Source: Magnetococcales bacterium
GTDB lineage: Bacteria > Pseudomonadota > Magnetococcia > Magnetococcales > JADFXB01
Assembly: GCA_015233935.1 (NCBI GenBank)
Contig: JADFXB010000025.1
Coordinates: 1 to 37,734, forward strand
Reading direction: 5' to 3'
DNA length: 37,734 nt
How positions within the stretch are numbered: the first letter of the stretch is position 1; each line of letters begins with the position of its first letter. The notes beneath the pieces were generated by a model. The model did not search any database and had not been told where the DNA came from. It saw only the letters and a list, made by a program, of their open reading frames with translations. Of this stretch, positions 27,641 through 34,992 are shown piece by piece. The position numbers and the translations under genes are program-made.

Positions 27641-30316
27641 TTGAAAAATTCATATCACACCGAAGCATCGCTTAGGGTGGGGAATGAACTATTCCGCATC
27701 CAGCGGCTTGCCCAACTCTCAGCATGGTTTGACTGGCAGCGACTTCCTATTTGTCATCGTATTTTGCTGGAAAATTTATTGCGTCATGAAGATGGTGATG
27801 TTGTTTGTCGGGAAGATATTGCGGCTTTGGCGGCGGGCGGTTCTGCTGGCAAAAAGGATATCGCCTTTTATCCAGCTCGAGTCCTGTTACAGGATTTTAC
27901 CGGGGTTCCTTGTTTGGTGGATTTGGCTGGCATGCGGGAGGCCATGGTGAGGTTGGGTGGTGATCCAGAACGGGTCAATCCCTTGCGTCCGGTGGATTTG
28001 GTCATCGACCATTCGGTGCAGGTGGATGTGTTTGGAACGGACCAGGCATACGACATCAACGCCGAAATGGAAATGGCCCGCAACCGGGAACGTTATACCT
28101 TTCTTCGTTGGGGGCAGGAATCTTTCGCCAATTTGCGGGTGGCCCCGCCGGATAAGGGGATTGTGCACCAGATAAACTTGGAATATTTGGCCCAGGTGGT
28201 GTTTGCCGAACGGGTGGCTGGTGTTATGGAAGCCTTTCCAGATACCTTGGTGGGTGCCGATTCCCATACTCCCATGGTCAACGGGGTGGGGGTATTGGGT
28301 TGGGGGGTGGGGGGGATTGAGGCGGAAATCGCCATGTTGGGGGAGCCTCTTTATATCCAAATTCCGCCGGTTACTGGGGTGCGTTTGAGCGGACGACTGA
28401 GAGAAGGGGTGACCGCCACCGATCTGGTGCTCACCTTGACCCAGAAATTGCGGCAGCGGGGGGTGGTTGGCCATATTGTGGAGTTTTTGGGTTCCGGCCT
28501 GGATCATTTGTCATTGGCCAGCAGGGCCACCATTGCCAACATGTCCCCTGAATTTGGTGCCACCTGTTCTTATTTTCCCATAGATGAAGAAACCTTGCGC
28601 TATCTGCGCCGCACCAACAGGCCGGAGGCCAGGATACAACTGGTGGAGGCTTATGCCAGGGAGCAGGGAATGTTTCGGGAGTCGGGGCAGGAATCCAACT
28701 TTCGCTTTGATGATTTTTTGGAATTTGACTTGAGCCGGGTTGAACCCTGTCTGGCGGGACCAGGGCGTCCCCAGGATCGGCTCTCTTTGTCTGCCCTGCC
28801 AGACACTGTGGGTAAGGCTCTGACCAGCCATTCGTCAAAAGGAACCAGCCGGCAGGTGGAGGTGGTTATCCCCCCTCATAACCGTGTTGCTTTGCGGGAT
28901 GGCAGCTTGGTGATCGCCGCGATCACCAGTTGTACCAATACTTCCAATCCTGAAGTCTTGGTGGCGGCTGGTCTGTTGGCCAGAAAGGCACGGGCGTTGG
29001 GGTTACGGGTGCCGCCTTTTGTGAAGACCAGTTTTGCTCCTGGCTCCCAGGTGGTGATGGATTATTTGCAAAAGGCAGGATTGTTGGATGATCTGAATGC
29101 CTTGGGGTTCCATCTGGTGGCCTTTGGTTGCACAACCTGTATTGGCAACTCCGGGCCATTGCATCCAGCCGTCAGCCAGGCGATTCGGGATAACCATTTG
29201 CAGGTGTGTGCGGTGCTTTCGGGCAATCGAAACTTTGAGGGGCGTATTCATCCCCAGGTGGCCCAAAGTTATTTGGCATCGCCTCCGTTGGTGGTGGCCT
29301 ATGCCTTGGCGGGACGCATGGATTTGGATCTGGAGCGGGAGCCTTTGGGGGTGGGAATGGATGGACAGGGGGTAACCCTTGGCGACATTTGGCCCACCGA
29401 TCAAGAGATCCAGGCCATCATTGAACATTATGTGAGCCGGGAAATGTATGAAGAGGGTTATCAAAATCTCTTCACCGGCACCCGGTTATGGGACACATTG
29501 CAGGTGCCAGTGGGGGTTCTGTATGCCTGGGATGCCGCTTCCACCTATATTCAGCCACCACCGTTTCTTAAGGGGATGACCCGTCATCCGGTGGCTTCAC
29601 AGCCTATTCGCCAGGCCCAGGTGCTGGCATTTTTGGGGGATTCGGTGACCACCGATCATATCTCACCGGCGGGTGACATGGACCAGGCAAGCCCTGCCGG
29701 GCAGTATTTGCTCCAACAAGGGGTGGCGGTGGCGGATTTCAATGCCTATGGCACCCGGCGTGGCAACCATGAGGTGATGGTACGGGGAACCTTTGCCAAT
29801 ATACGTTTGCAAAACCGTTTGACGCCTGGTCAGCAGGGTGGCTGGACTATGCACCTGCCTTCTGCCCAGCTTGTATCCATTTTTGAGGCGGCCACGCGCT
29901 ATCGGCAGCAGGATACGCCCCTGGTGGTGTTGGCTGGTCGGGAGTATGGCTCCGGGTCTTCGCGGGATTGGGCCGCCAAGGGTCCATTGTTATTGGGGGT
30001 GAAAGCGGTATTGGCGGTGAGTTATGAACGCATCCATCGTACCAATCTGGTGGGCATGGGGATCCTGCCTTTGCAGTTTCAAGCGGGTGAAAGTGCCGAC
30101 ACCTTGGGACTCACCGGTTGGGAAAGTTATGATATAGAATCCGTTGCCGATACCACCCCGGCCACCCTTGCGGTAACGGCCCACTATGGGAATGGCAAAG
30201 AAACACGCTTTACGGTCCAGGTACGTATTGACACCCCAAGGGAGTGGTCATGGTATCATCATGGGGGGATTCTCCCCTTCATGTTGCGAAGGTTGCTGGA
30301 CAAAAGGGATATCTGA
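27641..30316 (+). CDS. acnA: Aconitate hydratase A
   Basis: The 891-residue enzyme has the same length as E. coli AcnA. It isomerises citrate to isocitrate in the TCA cycle. The [4Fe-4S] ligands are C431 (SCTNTSNPEV), C497 and C500 (GCTTCIGNSGPL). Other landmarks are DSHTPMVNGVGVLGWGVGGI (about residue 207 on) and, in the C-terminal swivel domain, GDSVTTDHISPAG and GREYGSGSSRDWAAKGP. The start is TTG 27641 with GGGAG 8 nt upstream; no ATG fits better. The N-terminus up to the first conserved segment is somewhat divergent. Upstream are a sigma-54-type promoter and the shared inverted-repeat element. It is convergent with fumC, with only six bases between the stop codons. Confidence 0.96.
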   Translation: MKNSYHTEASLRVGNELFRIQRLAQLSAWFDWQRLPICHRILLENLLRHEDGDVVCREDIAALAAGGSAGKKDIAFYPARVLLQDFTGVPCLVDLAGMREAMVRLGGDPERVNPLRPVDLVIDHSVQVDVFGTDQAYDINAEMEMARNRERYTFLRWGQESFANLRVAPPDKGIVHQINLEYLAQVVFAERVAGVMEAFPDTLVGADSHTPMVNGVGVLGWGVGGIEAEIAMLGEPLYIQIPPVTGVRLSGRLREGVTATDLVLTLTQKLRQRGVVGHIVEFLGSGLDHLSLASRATIANMSPEFGATCSYFPIDEETLRYLRRTNRPEARIQLVEAYAREQGMFRESGQESNFRFDDFLEFDLSRVEPCLAGPGRPQDRLSLSALPDTVGKALTSHSSKGTSRQVEVVIPPHNRVALRDGSLVIAAITSCTNTSNPEVLVAAGLLARKARALGLRVPPFVKTSFAPGSQVVMDYLQKAGLLDDLNALGFHLVAFGCTTCIGNSGPLHPAVSQAIRDNHLQVCAVLSGNRNFEGRIHPQVAQSYLASPPLVVAYALAGRMDLDLEREPLGVGMDGQGVTLGDIWPTDQEIQAIIEHYVSREMYEEGYQNLFTGTRLWDTLQVPVGVLYAWDAASTYIQPPPFLKGMTRHPVASQPIRQAQVLAFLGDSVTTDHISPAGDMDQASPAGQYLLQQGVAVADFNAYGTRRGNHEVMVRGTFANIRLQNRLTPGQQGGWTMHLPSAQLVSIFEAATRYRQQDTPLVVLAGREYGSGSSRDWAAKGPLLLGVKAVLAVSYERIHRTNLVGMGILPLQFQAGESADTLGLTGWESYDIESVADTTPATLAVTAHYGNGKETRFTVQVRIDTPREWSWYHHGGILPFMLRRLLDKRDI

Positions 30317-30322
30317 AAAAGG

Positions 30323-31651
30323 CTACAAATTTTCCCCAGTGGCCAGGCGGGTGACATCCAACAGAACCTCCAGTTGTTCTTCGGGTATATCGGTGAGGAG
30401 GCGGGCGGCCTCCAAAACCGTGCATCCCTCTGCAGCCGCTTTGCGGGCAATCTGCGCGGCTTTGTCATAGCCAATTTCAGGAACCAGGGCGGTGGCCAGG
30501 ATGGGATTGCTGTGCAGGGCGGCGGCCATTCTTCTTTGATCCACCTGTAAGGTGGCCACCGCTTTTTCACCCAACAGACGGGCGGCATGTCCGGTGAGGC
30601 GAATGGCTTCCAGCAGGTTGCAGGCCAGCAGGGGCAGCATGGTGTTGAGTTGAAAGTTGCCTCCTCTTGCGCCCATGGCCACGGCGGTATCGCAAGCCAT
30701 CACCTGGATGCAGGCTTGGAGAACCGCTTCTGGAATGGATGGATTCACCTTGCCAGGCATGATGCTGGAGCCAGCCAGTGGATTGGTGAGACGAATTTCG
30801 CCCAATCCCATGAGGGGGCCTGAATTCATCCAGCGCAAATCTTCTGCAATTTTGGCCACGGCCACGGCGGCGGTACGCACCTGGCCGCTGGCTTCCAGCA
30901 GGGCCTCCTGACCGGCCATGGCGGCACTGGCGGGATGGGCACGACTCAAGGGTAACTGCTCCTCCCGCGACAGTCGGGCCACCACCTCGTCGGCAAACCA
31001 GGGATGGGCATTGATGCCATTGCCTACGGCGGTTCCTCCCAAGGGCAGGCGACCCAGGTGGGGTAAAAGCTTCTCCAGACGTTCACGGCTCCAGGCAATC
31101 TGTTCAGCCCAGGTCATAAACTCCATGGTCAAGAATATGGGGACCGCATCCATGAGGTGGGTGCGTCCGGTCTTGAGTATTTTGGGATGGGCGTTGCCCT
31201 GGGTGCGGATGGTTTCCTCCAGGGTGGCCAGACCCACAAGGCAGACATCCCGAATTTGTCGGCAGGCCGCCAGGCGAATAGCGGATGGTATGGTATCATT
31301 GGAGCTTTGGCAGAGATTGACATGGTCATTGGGGTGGACCGTATACCCCAACTGACGTGTTGCCAAGCTGGCCAGCACCTCATTCATGTTCATGTTGGAA
31401 CTGGTGCCGGAACCGGTCTGGTATCTATCCACCGGAAACTGTTCATGGTGTTGGCCTGCTGCCACCTCTCTGGCAGCGTTGGCCACCGCCATGGCCAGTT
31501 CTTCCGGCAACAGTCCCAACTCCCCATTGACCAGGGCGGCTGTTTCTTTAATCCGTGCCAGTGCCCATAGAAAGGCTACCGGCATGGGGCCACCGCCGAT
31601 GGTAAAATAATCCAGGGCAAGCTGTGTCTGAGGACCGTACAGCCCATTCAT
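30323..31651 (-). CDS. fumC: Class II fumarase, short at the N-terminus
   Basis: The 442-residue enzyme carries the fumarase/aspartase signature GSSIMPGKVNP and the active-site segments SGTSSNMNMNEVLA, HPNDHVNLCQSSND and KTGRTHLMDA. It would hydrate fumarate to malate; the segment LYGPQTQ and the overall pattern favour fumarase over aspartase, but I cannot exclude a related lyase. Compared with typical FumC (about 460) it lacks about 18 N-terminal residues and begins at LYGPQTQ. The ATG overlaps the stop of the kinase-like gene in TGATG, with GGGAGG upstream, so the short start is real and coupled. Last gene of the hflK-hflC-kinase-fumC run. Confidence 0.92.
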   Translation of the reverse strand: MNGLYGPQTQLALDYFTIGGGPMPVAFLWALARIKETAALVNGELGLLPEELAMAVANAAREVAAGQHHEQFPVDRYQTGSGTSSNMNMNEVLASLATRQLGYTVHPNDHVNLCQSSNDTIPSAIRLAACRQIRDVCLVGLATLEETIRTQGNAHPKILKTGRTHLMDAVPIFLTMEFMTWAEQIAWSRERLEKLLPHLGRLPLGGTAVGNGINAHPWFADEVVARLSREEQLPLSRAHPASAAMAGQEALLEASGQVRTAAVAVAKIAEDLRWMNSGPLMGLGEIRLTNPLAGSSIMPGKVNPSIPEAVLQACIQVMACDTAVAMGARGGNFQLNTMLPLLACNLLEAIRLTGHAARLLGEKAVATLQVDQRRMAAALHSNPILATALVPEIGYDKAAQIARKAAAEGCTVLEAARLLTDIPEEQLEVLLDVTRLATGENL

Positions 31652-32352
31652 CAGGCTGCCTCCCGATGGGATGAGGCGGGCTTGTCCCGTTGGGCCATGG
31701 CAAACTGGATGATGTCCACCATTTGGGCTGGTTCCAGACGATCCGAATTGATCACCAGATCATAATGGGTGAGATCGTTGGGAAAATGCTGATAGACACC
31801 CCGGACAAACTCTTTCCTCTCGTTATCCACCTCAGCAATTCTCTTCTTGGCGGTAGCCAGAGCCACATTTTCCCGTTCCATGATGCGTTTCGCCCGCACC
31901 TCCAGGGAGCCTTCAATCATGACACGAAACACGGCGGGATTATTGGCGAGTAACAGGTGGGCGGCGCGTCCGATGATGACACCGCCATCTTTGGAAATGA
32001 CGGTTACCGCTTTGACCAGGCATTTCAGGTATTCATCCTGGGAACCTTTACCCCCGGTCAGCAGAGACAGGATCCAATCGTCCAGGGTGTTGACATATTT
32101 TTCGTCAAAGCGTTTGGTCAAGTGTTTGTTGGATTTTAAGGTGCTGACAATGGAATCCAGCAAGGTATAACCATAGCATCGGACGGCCAGTCGTTGGGCC
32201 AGAAGTTCGGCGGTTTTGCTGCCATTGGCCCCATATTTTCGTGACAGGGTGACCACGGGATGGGTTTGCATCGGGCTGCCCTGTACATGGTCGGGATGAT
32301 CAAAGCAGACACTTTCCACAAGTGCCGTTACGGCGTGATGATGGATTTCCAT
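31651..32352 (-). CDS. Cytidylate kinase-like family protein
   Basis: From ATG 32352 (AAGGAAGAAAGAG upstream) the protein has 233 residues and fits the cytidylate-kinase-like family: the N-terminal VVTLSRKYGANGSKTAELLA holds a P-loop-like Gly-rich turn, GGVIIGRAAHLLL follows mid-protein, and RVMIEGSLEVRAKRIMERE and HYDLVINSDRLEPAQ lie toward the C-terminus. It probably phosphorylates a nucleotide or related small molecule; the substrate is unknown. A GTG at 32388 would add 12 residues but lies within a hairpin. It sits between hflC and fumC, overlapping fumC by TGATG, an unexpected partner for both. Confidence 0.82.
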   Translation of the reverse strand: MEIHHHAVTALVESVCFDHPDHVQGSPMQTHPVVTLSRKYGANGSKTAELLAQRLAVRCYGYTLLDSIVSTLKSNKHLTKRFDEKYVNTLDDWILSLLTGGKGSQDEYLKCLVKAVTVISKDGGVIIGRAAHLLLANNPAVFRVMIEGSLEVRAKRIMERENVALATAKKRIAEVDNERKEFVRGVYQHFPNDLTHYDLVINSDRLEPAQMVDIIQFAMAQRDKPASSHREAA

Positions 32353-32373
32353 CTCTTTCTTCCTTATTTTCCA

Positions 32374-32392
32374 CGAAGTGGTTTTCACTTCG
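32374..32392. other. Hairpin in the hflC-kinase gap
   Basis: CGAAGTG (32374-32380) and CACTTCG (32386-32392) pair across five bases, about 22 bases before the kinase start codon. There is no T-run, so it is more likely an mRNA structure affecting decay or translation than a terminator. Confidence 0.3.
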
Positions 32393-32442
32393 GTATGGGT
32401 TGGTCTGTAACAACGTTAGATAGGTTGCAGGGCCATGATGTT

Positions 32443-33402
32443 TCAATCCATGTTCATCCCCTTCAAAAATTTGAAGAGGTCGCTCTCGGTGGAAAGAACC
32501 AGGGTGGTGTTGTCAGAGATGAGGGATTTATAGGATTGCATGGTGCGGGTGAATTCATAAAATCCCACCGCTTCTGGACTCTGATTATAGGAGCTGGCAT
32601 AGATTTCTGTGGCTTTGGCATCGGCCACCCCACGGATTTCTTCCACCAGCCGGTAGGCTTCGGAATGAATTTTATTCAGGTCACGCAGGCGGTTGCCCCG
32701 AATTCTGGCCGCTTCCCCATTGCCTTCCGACAGAAAGCGTTCGGCAATTTGGCGTCGTTCGCTGATCATGCGATCATAAATTTTGGGGCGCACGCTCTCG
32801 TTATAGTTGATGCGTTTGAAGCGGATATCCAGCAATTCGATGCCGAACACTTTGACCTTTTCAGTGGCGGCGATAAAAATTTCCTGTTCCACCGTTTTGC
32901 GGCCTTTTTGTATGGGCACCAGGGAACCCATATTCAACTCCCGTTCCACCGTGGTCAGGATGGAGTCCCGCAAGGGGGTGCGATCCTTGGTGGTGCGGAT
33001 GACTTCGATGAGTTCATGTTTGGCGACGGCGTTGCGGGTTTCGCTGCCCAGTATGTCATCCAGGCGGGATTGGGCACTGCGTTCGTCCCGCATGCGTAAA
33101 AAATATTGGAGGGGATCGGTAATGCGCCAGCGGGCAAACAGGTCCACTGAAATGTAGAGTTTGTCCTTGGTGGGCATATCCGAAGGGTTGCCGTTCCATT
33201 CGAGCACCCGTTTATCGATGGGATTGACCTCTTGAATGAATGGCAGCTTGAATTTCAGACCGGCGGTGGTCACCGGGTCTCCTACGGGTTTGCCAAACTG
33301 GGTGATGATGATTTGCTCGATCTCGCTCACCGTATAGATGGAATTCACCAAGAGGTAGGTTGCCACAACCAGGCTTGCCAGAATGCCTATTTGTTTGTTC
33401 AT
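32443..33402 (-). CDS. hflC: HflC, regulator of FtsH protease
   Basis: A 319-residue SPFH/prohibitin-family protein with one N-terminal membrane anchor (about 7-25) and the SPFH domain that follows (IYTVSEIEQIIITQFGKPVG, then KFKLPFIQEV), a helical region with ERRQIAERFLSEGNGEAARI, and a C-terminal tail ending KFLKGMNMD. With HflK it forms a large membrane cage around FtsH and limits its proteolysis of membrane proteins. The ATG overlaps the hflK stop (ATGA), the standard coupling. AGGGAGA stands upstream. Confidence 0.95.
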   Translation of the reverse strand: MNKQIGILASLVVATYLLVNSIYTVSEIEQIIITQFGKPVGDPVTTAGLKFKLPFIQEVNPIDKRVLEWNGNPSDMPTKDKLYISVDLFARWRITDPLQYFLRMRDERSAQSRLDDILGSETRNAVAKHELIEVIRTTKDRTPLRDSILTTVERELNMGSLVPIQKGRKTVEQEIFIAATEKVKVFGIELLDIRFKRINYNESVRPKIYDRMISERRQIAERFLSEGNGEAARIRGNRLRDLNKIHSEAYRLVEEIRGVADAKATEIYASSYNQSPEAVGFYEFTRTMQSYKSLISDNTTLVLSTESDLFKFLKGMNMD

Positions 33403-34457
33403 TGCCAGTCTCCCTTGCGGAAACCGATATTCAGAAACGGCAGCAGGTTGCGGCTCTGTTCATCGATAATCACTTTGGAACGTACCCCTGGCATGACTTC
33501 CTGCAAGGTTTCCAGATAGATACGGCGGCGGGTGACCTCTGGGGCTTTGTGGTATTCCGCCAGCAAGGCATTGAAGCGGGCAATATCCCCTTCGGCTTCA
33601 TTGATTCTTTTGATCTGGTAGCCGTCGGCTTCCCGAATTTTTTGGTCTTTCTCTCCTTCGGCCAAAGGGATCACCTTGTTGTAGTCGCGCCAGGCTTCGT
33701 TGATCAGCTTTTCTTTTTCCTGCTGGGCCTGATTGACTTCGTTGAAGGAGGATTGCACTGGTTTGGGTGGATTGATGTTTTTTAATTGCACCTGGTCGAT
33801 GCTGATACCCATGGCATATTTGGTGGACAGGGCTTGCATTTTGCTCAAGGCATCCACTTCAATCTCCTGGCGACCGATGGTGATCACCTCATCCACCGTG
33901 CGATCTCCCACCACCTCCCGCATGATGGATTCGGAGACATAACGCAAAATTTCACCGGGTTCCCGAACCTCAAACAGAAATTTGACCGGATCGGAAATAC
34001 GGTATTGAACCACCCACTCCACCAGGACGGCGTTCAAATCGCCGGTCACCATTTCGGTTTCTCGTTTGCCATCCCGGGATATTTGGTGGGGGTCGCCAGC
34101 CCCTGGCGTGGCGAAGCCGAACTCTTGTTTCAACTGTCGTTTGACGGGAACGATGGTTACCACATCGATGCCCAAGGGCAGCTTGAAGTGTAATCCGGGT
34201 GGAACTTCTGTCAAATATTGACCAAACCGTTGCACCACCGCCACCGAGTCGCTGGGAACCGTATAATAAGCAGTCCAGATGCCAAGGGCGATCAGGGCAA
34301 CTCCTGCCAACGCCAGTCCGCCTTGCGGTCCTCCTTTTGGCCAATTGTTTTTGAATCGATTGATCCCCTGTTGGATGAGGATTTCCAGGGGATTGGTTTG
34401 GGGAGGTCTGATTCCCCATGGACCACCCAGATTGTCATTTTGCGAAGTCATGGCCAT
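33399..34457 (-). CDS. hflK: HflK, regulator of FtsH protease
   Basis: A 352-residue partner of HflC. It has a Gly/Pro-rich cytoplasmic N-terminus (1-45), one membrane helix (about 47-65), an SPFH domain (VPSDSVAVVQRFG, PPGLHFKLPLGID, TGDLNAVLVEWVVQYRISDP) and long helices (ADGYQIKRINEAEGDIARF). It forms the HflKC-FtsH complex in the inner membrane. Starts at ATG 34457 or 34451; AGGAAGGT immediately upstream fits the second better. No hfq or hflX gene precedes it, unlike in enterobacteria; instead about 530 AT-rich bases with a sigma-54-type promoter separate it from a divergent sigma-54 regulator. Confidence 0.95.
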   Translation of the reverse strand: MAMTSQNDNLGGPWGIRPPQTNPLEILIQQGINRFKNNWPKGGPQGGLALAGVALIALGIWTAYYTVPSDSVAVVQRFGQYLTEVPPGLHFKLPLGIDVVTIVPVKRQLKQEFGFATPGAGDPHQISRDGKRETEMVTGDLNAVLVEWVVQYRISDPVKFLFEVREPGEILRYVSESIMREVVGDRTVDEVITIGRQEIEVDALSKMQALSTKYAMGISIDQVQLKNINPPKPVQSSFNEVNQAQQEKEKLINEAWRDYNKVIPLAEGEKDQKIREADGYQIKRINEAEGDIARFNALLAEYHKAPEVTRRRIYLETLQEVMPGVRSKVIIDEQSRNLLPFLNIGFRKGDWQ

Positions 34458-34706
34458 ACCTTCCTGTTAGCTAAGGTTGAGCAGTTGCAATTGGGTATGC
34501 CGGATCAATCTGGCGGATTCTTCTGCGTCGCAGGTGGTTATGGGTTTTAATAATATAAATTATCAAAATAGTGTTAATTGCTATTGTTGAATGAGTGTAT
34601 GATCATTGGACAGGACAGATATGGGTTGCAATAGAATAAGTTTGCCAAAAAGTTAGGAGATGTTTTCAATTATTGTGAAGTTTCAAAGTGTGTATCTATA
34701 TATCAA

Positions 34707-34722
34707 TGCAAGTAGCGAGCCA
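34707..34722 (-). promoter_or_regulatory. Sigma-54-type promoter of the hflK operon
   Basis: On the minus strand TGGCTCGCTACTTGCA matches the sigma-54 consensus TGGCACG-N4-TTGCA at every defined position but one (A to T) with exact GG-N10-GC spacing. It is the best such site I found in the window. The predicted start near 34696 gives a leader of about 240 bases to hflK; copy 2 of the inverted-repeat element lies about 225-265 bases upstream of it. Confidence 0.6.
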
Positions 34723-34945
34723 ATGTGAGGAGGTGTTTGGTGTGTTATAGAACTATCAGCATGCTTTTTCAAAGAAAATAACAATAATTTTTTTTATCAT
34801 GTATTTGAGAGCTGTGAACATGTAAATGAGTGGCGAATTTTCAAACTAAAATTACCAACAAGTTTAAGTAAAGTAAGTAGAATTTACATTTATGCATGAG
34901 CATGATAATTTTCGCTTTTCAATAGCATTTGCTTAAGAAAATATG

Positions 34946-34985
34946 GTAGTATGAAACAATGTGTTTCTAATGTAGTTTGAAACAT
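34946..34985. promoter_or_regulatory. Inverted-repeat enhancer-like element, copy 2
   Basis: GAAACA (34953-34958), three bases, TGTTTC (34962-34967), then ten bases to TTGAAACA (34977-34984): the same order and spacing as copy 1 before acnA. It ends within 10 bases of the start of the downstream regulator gene, covering its leader and touching the ribosome binding site, so binding there could also block the regulator's own expression. Confidence 0.65.
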
Positions 34986-34992
34986 TGGAGGA

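Larger units (their letters stand above)
34458..34992. other. Divergent regulatory region between hflK and the sigma-54 regulator
   Basis: About 530 AT-rich bases with no gene. The leftward sigma-54 site (34707-34722) and copy 2 of the inverted-repeat element (34946-34985) lie here. Closer to hflK, the minus-strand segment CGGCATACCCAATTGCAA (34503-34486) resembles a second sigma-54 site but has eleven rather than ten bases between GG and GC. Confidence 0.5.

Noticed and set aside
34486..34503. Second sigma-54 promoter close to hflK
   Set aside because: The -24 and -12 boxes resemble the consensus, but eleven bases separate GG and GC; sigma-54 needs ten.
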